This document shows, one piece after another, positions 8,887-18,485 of a stretch of DNA of 64,000 nucleotides. The notes under the pieces are model-generated. The model was not told the origin of the DNA. It searched no databases and saw nothing but the letters and a program-made list of their open reading frames with translations. The stretch comes from CAIVAT01 sp964525995 (lineage in GTDB: Bacteria; Bacteroidota; Bacteroidia; Bacteroidales; FEN-979): contig CAZGIM010000006.1 of the NCBI GenBank assembly GCA_964525995.1, positions 152,450 through 216,449 of the forward strand, written 5' to 3'. Position numbers and translations under genes: made by a program. Position 1 is the first letter of the stretch. Every line of letters starts with the position of its first letter.

Positions 8887-9028
8887 GTGAAAAATACACA
8901 TGTTTATTACCCTTTCCGGTAATGCCGGAATTCCGGGAATATTCAGTTCATGTATCAAAATTTCATAACTTGGCGACATAAATGCAGGGTGATCAGCTGC
9001 AGAAGCGCTTCATAAAAAGGATTCGAAA

Positions 9029-12000
9029 ATGATTTCAAAATACTTGAAAAATATTCATCGTACTGCTTCAAGGGGTGATGCCCGGGAAGAGAGTTACTAT
9101 GCTCATTTAGCTGATTTTCTGTATGATTTTGCAGGGGAAATAGGAAAAAGAGACTGCCACATTACCATTCTCCCCAAAAAAACGGATGCCGGCAATCCTG
9201 ATTTCAGAATATGGGATGGTAAAGAAAACATTGTGGGGTATATTGAAGCCAAGAAACCCGGTGAAAATCTGAGTCTGATCGAACAGACGGACCAGTTGAG
9301 AAGATACCTTAGAATTTTTCCAAACCTTATTCTGACTGATTTCTATGAATTCAGACTTTATCGTAACGGACAACTTGTTGATGGAACCTTCATTGCACGA
9401 CAAGCATTGGCGAAAAAAGGAATACCACCTCCGGCGGAGAAGGAAGAACATTTTCTGACGATCCTTTCAAAGTTTTTTGCGTTTAGTTTACCCAAAGTTA
9501 CTACCTCCGGACAGTTGGCCCGTGAACTTGCCCTGCGTACCCGTTTTTTGCGCGATGAAGTGATCAGTGTCGAGATGGAGCAACAACAAAAGGGGAAGGG
9601 AGAATTATACGGGTTTTATGAGACTTTTAAAAAGTATTTAATTGCAAAACTAACCGAGAAGGATTTTGCCGATCTGTTTGCGCAAACCATTACTTACGGT
9701 CTTTTTGCAGCCCGTACCCGGAGCGCCAATGGATTTAACCGGAAATTGGCTTATGACTTGATTCCCCGAACAATAGGTATCTTAAGAAATGTTTTCAGGT
9801 TTGTGTCACAGGGAGATCTTCCTGCGCATATGGAGGTGATGATCGACGATATAGCAGAAGTCCTGAATGTTGCCGATGTTAAAAGCATTCTCCATCAGTA
9901 TTACAGGGCGGGAAAAGGGGAGGATCCGATTGTTCATTTCTATGAAACATTTTTGAGCGAATACGATCCGGCAACCCGTGAAAAGCGCGGAGTGTATTAC
10001 ACTCCTGAACCAGTGGTTCGTTATATTGTACGAAGCATTCATGAGATACTGAAATCCAGATTTGATCTGAACGACGGATTGGCAAGCAGGGAAGTAACCC
10101 TGTTGGACCCTGCTGCTGGAACGCTTACCTTCCCGGCTGAAGCCATCAGACGGGCAGTTGACGAATACGTATCGAAATATGGCGAAGGCGGTGTTACCAC
10201 GCTGTTCAGGGAACATTTACTACAAAACTTCTGTGCTTTCGAACTGATGATGGCCCCTTATGCTATTGGTCATATAAAAATGAGTTTCCTTCTTGAGGAA
10301 TTGGGGTACCCGATGCAAGACCACGAGCGGTTCAGGCTTTACCTTACCAACACCCTCGATATGGAGGACCTTGCCCAAACCCATATTCCGGGATTAGAAA
10401 GCCTTAGTGATGAAAGTCATGAAGCCGGCCGGATAAAAAGAGATGATAAAATTTTGGTAATCCTGGGAAATCCGCCATACAGCGGTATCTCTGCAAATAA
10501 GAACGAGTGGACTGAAAAACTACTGAAGACCAGTCTCGACGGAGCACAAAGCTATTATGAGATCGATGGAAAGAAACTGGAAGAGAAGAAATTGTGGCTT
10601 CAGGATGATTATGTGAAGTTTTTGCGGTTTGCACAATGGAAAATTCAGAAGGCCGGCAAGGGAATCGTGGGAATGATCACGAACCACAGTTATCTCGACA
10701 ATCCAACTTTTCGCGGTATGCGACAAAGCCTGATGAAGACCTTCGACGAGATTTACATTCTCGATTTGCACGGAAACAGCCTGAAAAAAGAGACAGCACC
10801 CGACGGCACAACCGATGAAAATGTGTTCGACATCATGCAGGGGGTTGCCATTGTACTTTTCATAAAAACGGGCAAAACGGACTCGTGCAAGGTGTTTCAC
10901 CATGATTTATTTGGTGTTAGAGAATCAAAATATGAATGGTTGGACCATCATAAATTCGATCGGAAAGATTATAAACGGATAATCCCAACAACTCCCTGGT
11001 ATTTCTTTATCCGAAGAAATACCGCTGAAATTGAACACTACAACCAATGGATGCGGGTGAATGAGATATTTCCGGTGAATAATGTTGGTATCGTAACGGC
11101 AAGAGACAAATTCGCTATTGATTTTTCGCTACATGTACTAAAGTGTAGAATTTTACAATTTCGGGATTTAAAACTTGACGATACTTTCATCAGGGATACA
11201 TACAAACTAAAAGATACCACCACATTTAAATTAAATAATTACCGGTTAGCATTATCAAAGGATCCTGAATGGAATAATTACTTTAAATCAATTCTTTACC
11301 GGCCATTTGATCGCAGAATTATCTTTTACTCGCCATGGATTGTTGAAAGACCTATCCAGGAATTAATGGAGAATTTGCTAAAGGCAAACATTGGATTGAC
11401 AATAGGGCGACAAGGTCAAGTCGCCGGTGACAGACATCTTTGGAACCTTGTTTTCGTTACTGATTCAATCATCGATTTTAATTTGTTTTACAGAGGGGGA
11501 GAACTCTTATTTCCATTATACATTTACAGTGGAAATGAAACAAAGAGGCGACGTGGTTTTCAGACCATGATGCTGTTTGAACCGGAAGAGGAGTATGGAG
11601 AAAATAGCCGCAAACCAAATATAGCGCCAGTCGTATTTGAAAAACTGGAACAATCATTTCGGCAGAAGCCCAGCCCTGAACAAATTCTCTGCTACTGTTA
11701 TGCGATCTTGTATTGTAACACCTATCGCACAAAATACGCGGAGTTCCTGAAGATCGACTTTCCGCGGATCCCGTTCGCCTCCGATTATCACCATTTTCAG
11801 GAGCTTTCTGAACTTGGAACCGTACTTACTGAACTTCACCTGATGAAAAGTAGGCTTCTGAATAAAACAATTGCCAAGTTCAGGGGAAAAGGTGAAGACC
11901 GGATCGAAAAGGTAGAATATAATCCGGAACGAAAAGTTGTATTCATTAATGATCATAAGTACTTTGAAGGAATTCCGCAGGAAGTGTGGGATTATCATGT

Positions 12001-12169
12001 TGGTGGATATCAGGTAATGGAGAAATACCTGAAAGACCGGAAAGGTCGCCCGATGGATGATCCGGCAACCTATTGCAAAATCGCCACTGCCATTCACGAG
12101 ACCATCCTGATTCAAAAGCAGATCGATGCAATATATCCACAAATTGAATCACAACTTATACAATTTTAG
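9029..12169 (+). CDS. Single-chain restriction endonuclease-methyltransferase (type IIG/ISP-like)
   Basis: Residues about 40-75 carry a PD-(D/E)xK nuclease signature, GNPDFRIW followed by GYIEAK. Residues about 355-485 are an adenine-N6 methyltransferase with motif I LLDPAAGTLTFPAEAI and motif IV NPPYSG. The C terminus, with YHVGGYQVMEKYLKDRKGR, resembles the type ISP specificity domain. At 1046 residues it lacks the helicase region of full type ISP enzymes, so it most resembles a type IIG enzyme that cuts and methylates from one polypeptide. No specificity, helicase or BREX/DISARM partner is adjacent, and the flanking genes are metabolic, which fits an acquired stand-alone defence gene. Target sequence unknown. 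Confidence 0.85.
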   Translation: MISKYLKNIHRTASRGDAREESYYAHLADFLYDFAGEIGKRDCHITILPKKTDAGNPDFRIWDGKENIVGYIEAKKPGENLSLIEQTDQLRRYLRIFPNLILTDFYEFRLYRNGQLVDGTFIARQALAKKGIPPPAEKEEHFLTILSKFFAFSLPKVTTSGQLARELALRTRFLRDEVISVEMEQQQKGKGELYGFYETFKKYLIAKLTEKDFADLFAQTITYGLFAARTRSANGFNRKLAYDLIPRTIGILRNVFRFVSQGDLPAHMEVMIDDIAEVLNVADVKSILHQYYRAGKGEDPIVHFYETFLSEYDPATREKRGVYYTPEPVVRYIVRSIHEILKSRFDLNDGLASREVTLLDPAAGTLTFPAEAIRRAVDEYVSKYGEGGVTTLFREHLLQNFCAFELMMAPYAIGHIKMSFLLEELGYPMQDHERFRLYLTNTLDMEDLAQTHIPGLESLSDESHEAGRIKRDDKILVILGNPPYSGISANKNEWTEKLLKTSLDGAQSYYEIDGKKLEEKKLWLQDDYVKFLRFAQWKIQKAGKGIVGMITNHSYLDNPTFRGMRQSLMKTFDEIYILDLHGNSLKKETAPDGTTDENVFDIMQGVAIVLFIKTGKTDSCKVFHHDLFGVRESKYEWLDHHKFDRKDYKRIIPTTPWYFFIRRNTAEIEHYNQWMRVNEIFPVNNVGIVTARDKFAIDFSLHVLKCRILQFRDLKLDDTFIRDTYKLKDTTTFKLNNYRLALSKDPEWNNYFKSILYRPFDRRIIFYSPWIVERPIQELMENLLKANIGLTIGRQGQVAGDRHLWNLVFVTDSIIDFNLFYRGGELLFPLYIYSGNETKRRRGFQTMMLFEPEEEYGENSRKPNIAPVVFEKLEQSFRQKPSPEQILCYCYAILYCNTYRTKYAEFLKIDFPRIPFASDYHHFQELSELGTVLTELHLMKSRLLNKTIAKFRGKGEDRIEKVEYNPERKVVFINDHKYFEGIPQEVWDYHVGGYQVMEKYLKDRKGRPMDDPATYCKIATAIHETILIQKQIDAIYPQIESQLIQF

Positions 12170-12207
12170 ACAGTCTCTATTTATATTTTGATGGAAATCA
12201 GCAGCCT

Positions 12208-14706
12208 ATGAAAAAGCGAACGTTATCTGCAGGTCTGGTAATAATCGTTGTATTTATAATTGTTGCCGGTATTTTCCCGGGAGTACTCAACGGGCAGGTT
12301 CTTTCCGCCAGGCAACAGGTATGCATCGATACCGGTTGGAGGTTTCATCTCGGACATGCAGCCGATCCCGTCAGAGATTTTAATTTTTCCATTTCCAACA
12401 TCTTTTCCAAATCAGGTAAGGCCGACAATTGCGCCATAAATTCGCGTTTTGACGATCACGACTGGCGTCGAATTGACCTGCCACATGACTGGGCCGTTGA
12501 ATTACCATTTGTAAATTCCGACAACTTTGACGTTCTTGCCCACGGATTTAAACCGGTTGGCGGCCTGTTCCCTGAAACCTCCATTGGATGGTACCGGAAA
12601 TCGTTCAACGTTGCAGCCTCCGATTCAGGAAGGCGGTTCTTCGTCCGATTCGACGGTGTTTTTCGCGATGCTCAATTCTGGCTGAACGGAATTTATCTTG
12701 GTACCAACGAAAGCGGTTATGTCGGGGTTACCTGGGACATTACCGATTATGTCGATTTCCACCATCCCAATGTATTGACGGTTCGCGTGGATGCCACGCA
12801 ATATGAAGGCTGGTTTTATGAGGGCACCGGAATTTATCGTCATGTCTGGCTTATTTCGACCAATAACCTCCATATTGCAGAAAATGGAATTTTCGTGCAG
12901 ACAGGCGTCAAAGATGGAACCGCCTATATCCTGGTTGAAACCACCCTCAAAAATCAATACCCTTTCCCTGATCAACCCTACTCGCTGACACCGCCCCCGG
13001 TCAACAGTTTTGACGGCACTTCGCCGGTGAAAATCAATGCCAAAATCCGTGACCGGGAAGGGAAAGTGGTGGCCCTGACCGATCTGGGCCCCGAAGCAGT
13101 CTCCCTGCAAGCCACGAAATTCGTCCGCCGCCGGCTCCAGATCGAAAATCCACGCTTATGGAGCCCCGACGATCCCTATCTTTACCGGTTAAGTGTAACG
13201 GTCAAATCGGGCTTCGGACCGGTCGATAGTATGACCATCCGGTTTGGCATCAGAGATATCCGGATCGATGCAGATTCCGGTTTCTTTCTCAACGGGAAAA
13301 ACATGAAATTATTCGGCGTGAATTGTCACCAGGATCATGCCGGTGTTGGCGCGGCGCTACCCGATTACCTCCAGTATTACAGAATTGCCCTGTTGAAAGA
13401 GATGGGGGTGAATGCCTATCGCTCGAGCCATCATGCTCCAACTCCTGAGTTGCTCGATGCCTGCGACAGCCTTGGAATGCTGGTTCTTGATGAACAACGG
13501 CTTTTGAACAGCAGCCCCGAATATATCGACCAGTTTAAAAGATTACTCCTTCGCGACCGGAACCATCCGTCGGTCTTCATGTGGTCGATAGGCAATGAAG
13601 AGGGGTACCTCCAAACCAACAGTTTTGGGAAGCGGACCGCAAAAACCCTGATACAACTTCAGCAACAGATCGATCCCACCCGGACATGTACCTATGCAGC
13701 CGATCTGCCCGACTGGTTTCCCGGCATCAATGAAGTGATCCCCGTCAGAGGGTTTAATTACCGGCAATTTGCCGTTGATGCATACCACCGGTCTCATCCC
13801 GGTCAACCGATCGTTGGAACCGAGATGGGAAGCACTGTTACTACCCGGGGTATCCTGGAAAAAGACACCGTCCGCTGTTACCTGCCCGACCAGGATATAA
13901 CTGCCCCGTGGTGGGCTAGTACAGCCGAGACCTGGTGGACGTTATGCGCAGCGCAACCCTGGTGGATGGGTGGCTTTGTCTGGACTGGCTTCGATTACCG
14001 GGGTGAACCAACTCCCTTCGGATGGCCAAATATCAACTCCCATTTCGGAGTGATGGACATGTGCGGATTTCCAAAGAATGTCTATTATTACTACCAATCA
14101 TGGTGGAGCCCCAATGAGGTTCTTCATATCTCTCCACACTGGAACCACCGGGGAATGGAAGGAAAACCAATTACAGTCTGGGTCAACAGCAATGCCGACC
14201 AGGTTGAATTGTTGCTGAACGGGAAAAGCCAGGGAGTTAGGCCAATGCCGCGGAACAGCCACCTCTCCTGGGAGGTTCCCTATGAAAAAGGGAAACTGGA
14301 AGCAGTGGCCCTGAAAAATGGCAGAAAACTGACCGCAACCGTCGAAACAACCGGCAATCCGGTGGAAATCGTGCTTAAACCAAGCAAACCAATTATGATG
14401 AGTGATGGCCGGGATGCCATGGTCGTGAATGTTACTGTGACCGACCGGAAGGGGCGGGAGGTACCGGATGCATCAAACCTGATAAGGTTTTCATTGAAGG
14501 GAGATGCCAGGTTGATCGGAGTCGGTAACGGAGATCCCAGTTGTCATGAACCGGACAAATGTGAAGAAGGAAAATGGCAACGCAGCCTGTTCAGCGGAAA
14601 ATGCCAGGTGATCATCCAGGCCGGCTACAAACCCGGAACGATTGAATTGGCTGCTTCATCAGAAGATCTCAAACCTGCCGTCACGATTATACCAATGAGG
14701 GATTAG
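12208..14706 (+). CDS. Glycoside hydrolase family 2 (beta-galactosidase-like), secreted
   Basis: An N-terminal hydrophobic segment (residues 8-30) indicates export. The GH2 order is complete: sugar-binding domain (DLPHDWAVE, GWYRKSF), immunoglobulin-like domain, then the barrel with KLFGVNCHQDHAG. The acid/base Glu lies in MWSIGNEEG (near residue 464) and the likely nucleophile Glu in GTEMGS (near 539). After FVWTGFDYRGEPTPF come a DUF4982-like domain (WNHRGMEGKPITVWVNSN) and a C-terminal Ig-like domain. The 832-residue length is normal. Beta-galactosidase is the default call, but GH2 also includes glucuronidases and mannosidases. It starts 38 bases after the restriction gene and has no Sus neighbours. 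Confidence 0.85.
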   Translation: MKKRTLSAGLVIIVVFIIVAGIFPGVLNGQVLSARQQVCIDTGWRFHLGHAADPVRDFNFSISNIFSKSGKADNCAINSRFDDHDWRRIDLPHDWAVELPFVNSDNFDVLAHGFKPVGGLFPETSIGWYRKSFNVAASDSGRRFFVRFDGVFRDAQFWLNGIYLGTNESGYVGVTWDITDYVDFHHPNVLTVRVDATQYEGWFYEGTGIYRHVWLISTNNLHIAENGIFVQTGVKDGTAYILVETTLKNQYPFPDQPYSLTPPPVNSFDGTSPVKINAKIRDREGKVVALTDLGPEAVSLQATKFVRRRLQIENPRLWSPDDPYLYRLSVTVKSGFGPVDSMTIRFGIRDIRIDADSGFFLNGKNMKLFGVNCHQDHAGVGAALPDYLQYYRIALLKEMGVNAYRSSHHAPTPELLDACDSLGMLVLDEQRLLNSSPEYIDQFKRLLLRDRNHPSVFMWSIGNEEGYLQTNSFGKRTAKTLIQLQQQIDPTRTCTYAADLPDWFPGINEVIPVRGFNYRQFAVDAYHRSHPGQPIVGTEMGSTVTTRGILEKDTVRCYLPDQDITAPWWASTAETWWTLCAAQPWWMGGFVWTGFDYRGEPTPFGWPNINSHFGVMDMCGFPKNVYYYYQSWWSPNEVLHISPHWNHRGMEGKPITVWVNSNADQVELLLNGKSQGVRPMPRNSHLSWEVPYEKGKLEAVALKNGRKLTATVETTGNPVEIVLKPSKPIMMSDGRDAMVVNVTVTDRKGREVPDASNLIRFSLKGDARLIGVGNGDPSCHEPDKCEEGKWQRSLFSGKCQVIIQAGYKPGTIELAASSEDLKPAVTIIPMRD

Positions 14707-14813
14707 TTAATGCAATACAAGTTTTGTCATAATCATAAGAAACAGGCTGATGATCGGAGAACAGGTAAACAGAAAAGCGGGTAAGGACTTCAAGTATTTG
14801 GTTGTTTTCAAAT

Positions 14814-14853
14814 TTGTTTTCCATTTTCCATTTTCCATTTTCAATCACTCATT
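14814..14853. repeat. TTTTCCATTTTCC tract with a TCACTCAT end
   Basis: Four TTTTCCA-type units run into TTTTCAATCACTCATTGG. The tract lies between the convergent GH2 and SRPBCC genes and has the same sequence character as the composite elements at 48.1-48.4, 49.5 and 52.0 kb. Confidence 0.6.
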
Positions 14854-14856
14854 GGT

Positions 14857-15234
14857 TTATTTGTAAAACCTCATCAACGGCTGAAAATAATGGGTCGTCC
14901 ATCCTTCCGAGATACTCTCATATTCCGAATCGGGGATATTGGTATGATGTAGTTCGACCGAGGTATTCTGACCCTCCGGATGGAGCAGGATGGTGACGAT
15001 CGAAGAGGGTTCGGAATTTCCAAAATACCACTGCTGAACAATCTTTTTGCCCGGCTCGAATTCCAGATTCCGGCCATTTATACTCCCGTCGAAGAGTGAA
15101 AATTCAGATCCGGGTTCAGTAGTCATCTCTGCCGGTTCGCCGGTCCAGAGCTCAAGCGTCACAGCCCGGGTAAGAGCGGCATAGACCATATCGGGAGGGG
15201 CGGGGATGTGGTAATATTTCCTGAAATCTTTCAT
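14857..15234 (-). CDS. SRPBCC/AHSA1-like domain protein
   Basis: This 125-residue protein starts MKDFRKYYHIPAPPDMVYAA and continues TLELWTGEPAEM, the usual opening of the AHSA1 branch of the START/SRPBCC ligand-binding fold. The later KKIVQQWYFGNSE and GWTTHYFQPLMRFYK fit the final strand and helix. Members act as small ligand-binding proteins or, in Hsp90 co-chaperones, as ATPase activators; no ligand can be inferred here. The gene is single and convergent with GH2. Confidence 0.75.
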   Translation of the reverse strand: MKDFRKYYHIPAPPDMVYAALTRAVTLELWTGEPAEMTTEPGSEFSLFDGSINGRNLEFEPGKKIVQQWYFGNSEPSSIVTILLHPEGQNTSVELHHTNIPDSEYESISEGWTTHYFQPLMRFYK

Positions 15235-15369
15235 TTTTAAGTTTGTTTTTTAATGGTTACACGGAATATCTTTGAAGTTTTATTCATCAGCAGTTTGTGC
15301 CCATGCCAGGGATATTTCACCGGTTATGTCGTGAAAACGGTTCTAAAGGTACAAAAAACATACTTTTAT

Positions 15370-15377
15370 TATTTTTG
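15370..15377 (+). promoter_or_regulatory. Bacteroidota -7 box (TATTTTTG)
   Basis: TATTTTTG fits TAnnTTTG and lies 65 bases before the GNAT start. It would drive the three tightly packed genes GNAT, CbpA-like and CbpM-like. No matching -33 TTTG is visible. Confidence 0.35.
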
Positions 15378-15442
15378 CAATACAGGCAGGATCGGGTGCG
15401 CTGGTAAGTGCCATTCATCCTGTTGGAATTAAATAGTATCAT

Positions 15443-15940
15443 ATGGAATTTAAACTGCGTCCGTGGGAACCTAGCGATCTGGAAAATCTGGTCAGGTTTG
15501 CCAATAATTTCAAGATCGCGAAAAATCTGACTGATAAATTTCCCCATCCCTATACCTTGGAGGACGGAAAGGCATTTCTTGCCATGGCTTCGGAATTCAA
15601 CCCGCCCCGGATCATGGCAATCGTGGCGGAGGAAGGCGCAATCGGATCGATCGGGGTATTTCCCCAAACCGACGTACACCGGTTCAATGCCGAGATGGGA
15701 TATTGGCTGGCCGAACCATACTGGAGCCGTGGTATCATGACCCGTGCCATCAGGCTGATGGTCGATTATGCTTTCAAAACCTGGGAAATAAACCGGATTT
15801 TTGCCCGGCCTTACGGTACCAATCTTGCCTCTCAAAAGATTCTCGAGAAGAACGGGTTTAAAAGAGAAGCATTCTTTGAAAAGACGCTGGTAAAGAACGG
15901 TGAACTGCTGGATGAATTGATTTACGCTATCAGAAAGTGA
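15443..15940 (+). CDS. GNAT family N-acetyltransferase (RimJ/RimL type)
   Basis: The 165-residue protein has the GNAT layout: LRPWEPSDLENLVRFANN at the start, EMGYWLAEPYWSRGIMTRAI for the acetyl-CoA-binding strand and helix, and NLASQKILEKNGFKREA near the end. It most resembles the ribosomal-protein/amino-terminal acetyltransferase-like branch, though such proteins often act on small amines or antibiotics. Its stop is one base from the start of the DnaJ-family gene, so the two are probably one transcript. The substrate is not resolvable. Confidence 0.85.
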   Translation: MEFKLRPWEPSDLENLVRFANNFKIAKNLTDKFPHPYTLEDGKAFLAMASEFNPPRIMAIVAEEGAIGSIGVFPQTDVHRFNAEMGYWLAEPYWSRGIMTRAIRLMVDYAFKTWEINRIFARPYGTNLASQKILEKNGFKREAFFEKTLVKNGELLDELIYAIRK

Positions 15941-15941
15941 T

Positions 15942-16859
15942 ATGGAATATATCGATTATTACAAAATCCTGGAAGTTAATAAAGAGGCGACCACTGCCGA
16001 GATCAAAAAGGCTTACCGCCGGTTAGCCCGAAAATACCATCCCGACCTGAATCCGAATGACAAATCGGCCAAGGCTAAGTTTCAACAGATCAATGAGGCC
16101 CATGAAGTGCTGAGCGATCCTGAGAAGCGGAAGAAATACGATCGGTTTGGTCAGGATTGGAAACATGCGCAGGAGTCATCCCAAACCGGCTACGACCAGA
16201 CAAAGCAGAAGCCCACTGGCACTTCGGCCGAAGGGCAATGGTACACCGGTGATTTTGGAGACTATGATTTCTCCGACTTTTTCACCTCCATGTTTGGTTC
16301 CGGCGCCTCTGCCGGAAGGGGACGGAAAATCAAATTCCGTGGCAGTGACTATCACGCCGATCTGCACCTGGATTTAAGCGAGGTTTACCGGACCCATCAA
16401 AAAACACTGACGGTTGATGGCAAAAAGATCAGGATTACCATCCCGGCCGGGGTCGAAAACGGGCAAACCATTAAGATCAATGGTTATGGAAGTCCTGGAA
16501 CCAACGGAGGGCCCAACGGAGATCTCTATATTACCCTTTCGATCGGCGACCATCCAAAATTTAAGAGAGAAGGCGATAATTTATTCGTTACAGCCTGGAT
16601 CAACCTCTATACCGCAGTACTGGGCGGTGAAACGGTCATTGAAACTTTTGACAGTCATGTACGGATCCATATTAAACCCGGGACCCAAAGCGGTACTAAA
16701 GTAAAGTTAAAGGGGAAGGGATTCCCGGTTTACAAAAAGGAACAGGAATTCGGTGATATGATCGTCACCCTGATGATTCAAATCCCTGAAAGTCTTTCTG
16801 TGCGAGAAAAAGAATTGTTCAATGAATTAGCTAAAATCAGACCCCATGGAACCCGATGA
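15942..16859 (+). CDS. cbpA: DnaJ-class co-chaperone, CbpA-like
   Basis: Residues 4-70 are a J domain with the invariant HPD (RKYHPDLNPND) that stimulates Hsp70 ATPase. A Gly/Ser-rich linker (about 75-130) and two C-terminal substrate-binding domains follow, with GSDYHADLHLDLSEVY and GFPVYKKEQEFGDM. There is no DnaJ zinc-finger region, so this is class II (CbpA). The 305-residue length is typical. The next gene, a CbpM-like modulator, overlaps it by 14 bases, which is the known CbpA-CbpM arrangement. Role: a cytoplasmic Hsp70 partner. Confidence 0.92.
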   Translation: MEYIDYYKILEVNKEATTAEIKKAYRRLARKYHPDLNPNDKSAKAKFQQINEAHEVLSDPEKRKKYDRFGQDWKHAQESSQTGYDQTKQKPTGTSAEGQWYTGDFGDYDFSDFFTSMFGSGASAGRGRKIKFRGSDYHADLHLDLSEVYRTHQKTLTVDGKKIRITIPAGVENGQTIKINGYGSPGTNGGPNGDLYITLSIGDHPKFKREGDNLFVTAWINLYTAVLGGETVIETFDSHVRIHIKPGTQSGTKVKLKGKGFPVYKKEQEFGDMIVTLMIQIPESLSVREKELFNELAKIRPHGTR

Positions 16860-17142
16860 TGAATTAATTACTCCCGTTACCCGGATTTGTGAAGAGTATC
16901 ACATTGAACCGGCCTTTATCCATGAGCTGTGCGAATTTGGCTTAATAGACCTGACAGAAAGGGATGATCAGAAATATATCAGACATCAACGGATTCCGGA
17001 ACTGGAACGAATGATTCATCTCCGGTATGAACTCGACATCAATGTAGCCGGCATTGAAGCCATCGGACACCTGCTGCAGCGGATCGAATCGTTGCAGCAG
17101 GAGATCAATTCACTCCGGAATCAGTTGCAACGATGGTTGTAG
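16846..17142 (+). CDS. cbpM: Chaperone modulator CbpM-like (MerR-fold) protein
   Basis: The 98-residue protein begins in the last 14 bases of the cbpA-like gene. ICEEYHIEPAFIHELCEFGL, RHQRIPELERMIHLRYELDI and a C-terminal coiled coil ending QQEINSLRNQLQRWL are typical of CbpM, which binds the J domain of CbpA and blocks its work with DnaK. The MerR-like winged-helix fold is shared with transcription factors, but the position next to cbpA favours the modulator role. Confidence 0.85.
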   Translation: MEPDDELITPVTRICEEYHIEPAFIHELCEFGLIDLTERDDQKYIRHQRIPELERMIHLRYELDINVAGIEAIGHLLQRIESLQQEINSLRNQLQRWL

Positions 17143-17252
17143 GATGACGCCATAACAATCTAACAACTGACCCCGACAGGGCCCCACCACCCCGACGGGG
17201 ACCCACCACTCCGTTGGCATTCACTGAACCCGGACTGGTTAACAATGCAAAA

Positions 17253-17393
17253 ATGGCAATTTTGATGGCATTGGCAGTAGCGTGCATCACAGGATTCATT
17301 ATGCTAAGGCATGGCGTACGACGATGTCTGATGGAAAGCGACACTCAGAAAAGCCCTGAAATGAATTCATCTTGGACCACTCCCGAGAAATAA
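17253..17393 (+). CDS. Possible 46-residue membrane peptide
   Basis: An open frame starts at ATG 17253 with one hydrophobic segment (MAILMALAVACITGFIMLRH), then basic residues (GVRR) and a polar tail ending in WTTPEK. It overlaps the antisense end of the lipoate ligase gene by 49 bases. No clear ribosome site is seen and I recognise no family; it may be chance. Confidence 0.2.
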   Translation: MAILMALAVACITGFIMLRHGVRRCLMESDTQKSPEMNSSWTTPEK

Positions 17394-18328
17394 TCATCCA
17401 GGTTGAAACACGACAATGCCTCCCTGATCGATTGCTCCTGGTGTGGGATGCCGGTCAGCGCCTGCTCGATATCCTCGGTGTCGTATTTGCAAAAATAATC
17501 GCCGAAGATCTTGATATGCAGGATGGTGCCGTTATGAACATCGAGATCGAACTCAAGTGTCCCGCCTTTCGCAGTTCTGATGATCTTACGGAAATTGTAA
17601 TTGGGCGAGTATCCAAAATTCCATTCCCAGGTATTGTATTTATCCCTTACCAGATCATGGATCCGGTTGTGATCCTCTTCAGTAAGCTCAATGATGCGCG
17701 ATTCGGGGTACTTATTCACCACATGTTCCTCAATCAGATCAGAAAACTGCATGACTTCCATGGGCTCCTTCAGATGGTCGCTGATGTTGGTCACCCTACT
17801 GCGAACCGATTTTACAGCCTTGTCGCTGAATTTTGAAGGATCGGCATTCAGGGCTTCGCTCAGGTTGGTCATGTGGGCTGAAAACAGGAGGGTCCCATGA
17901 TGCAGTACCCGGTTATTCCATATGTGTTCGGCATTTCCCGAGAATTTCAACCCGCGGATCGTGAGATCATTCCTGCCTTCAAACCGGGCAGGTACTCCCA
18001 GCTTCACCATGACTTCGAGAATGGGTGCGGTATATTTTCGGAAGTCGATGAGATTATCACCTTCTCCTTTCCGGATGAAAGTAAAATTCAGATTTCCGAG
18101 ATCATGAAAAACGGCGCCGCCTCCGCTCAGCCGCCTTACAACCGGGATATTGTGTTGTTTGACATAATTGATGTTGATCTCTGCCAGGGTATTCTGATGT
18201 TTCCCAACAATGACAGAAGGCGAATTTCGCCACAGCATGAAGGAATCTTCATCGAAATTTTTCAGGACATACTCTTCCGTGGCAAGGTTGAAGTAGGGAT
18301 CTGTATGATGTCGTTTAATGATCAGCAT
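17345..18328 (-). CDS. lplA: Lipoate-protein ligase A
   Basis: FNLATEEYVLKN, then PSVIVGKHQN, VVRRLSGGGAVFHDLGNLNF and GLKFSGNAEH are the ligase signatures, including the RRxSGGGAVFHD lipoate-binding loop. The enzyme activates free lipoate with ATP and attaches it to the E2 and GcvH lipoyl domains. The length of about 328 residues includes the C-terminal accessory domain, seen from about residue 245. A TAnnTTTG box at 18345-18352 leaves only about ten leader bases, so the ATG at 18328 is preferred over the GTG at 18337. Monocistronic. Confidence 0.9.
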   Translation of the reverse strand: MLIIKRHHTDPYFNLATEEYVLKNFDEDSFMLWRNSPSVIVGKHQNTLAEININYVKQHNIPVVRRLSGGGAVFHDLGNLNFTFIRKGEGDNLIDFRKYTAPILEVMVKLGVPARFEGRNDLTIRGLKFSGNAEHIWNNRVLHHGTLLFSAHMTNLSEALNADPSKFSDKAVKSVRSRVTNISDHLKEPMEVMQFSDLIEEHVVNKYPESRIIELTEEDHNRIHDLVRDKYNTWEWNFGYSPNYNFRKIIRTAKGGTLEFDLDVHNGTILHIKIFGDYFCKYDTEDIEQALTGIPHQEQSIREALSCFNLDDYFSGVVQDEFISGLF

Positions 18329-18344
18329 AATTCGCACATTTTTG

Positions 18345-18352
18345 CAAAATTA
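18345..18352 (-). promoter_or_regulatory. Bacteroidota -7 box (TAATTTTG)
   Basis: On the minus strand TAATTTTG fits TAnnTTTG, immediately ahead of lplA. The -33 box is not clear. Confidence 0.35.
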
Positions 18353-18442
18353 TAGATTTATAGGATATTGTGTTATAGGACACTTCGAAACATAGATCGG
18401 TTGTTTTTATTTAAAAAATGATTACCGGATATGATAAAACAG

Positions 18443-18450
18443 TACATTTG
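18443..18450 (+). promoter_or_regulatory. Bacteroidota -7 box (TACATTTG)
   Basis: TACATTTG fits TAnnTTTG and lies 36 bases before the acyltransferase ATG at 18486. No -33 TTTG at standard spacing. Confidence 0.4.
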
Positions 18451-18485
18451 TGGGTTCAATCCGGCGTACCCTGCCCTCCTGATTC

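Noticed and set aside
8930..8960. CCGGAATTCCGG palindrome upstream of the restriction gene as an operator
   Set aside because: It is a single 12-bp palindrome with no second copy and no regulator gene adjacent, so a control role cannot be supported.
17105..17344. A 79-codon minus-strand frame between cbpM-like and lplA genes
   Set aside because: It has an Arg/Gly-rich composition from a GC-rich stretch, overlaps cbpM antisense and shows no motif. A small plus-strand membrane peptide is listed instead at low confidence.
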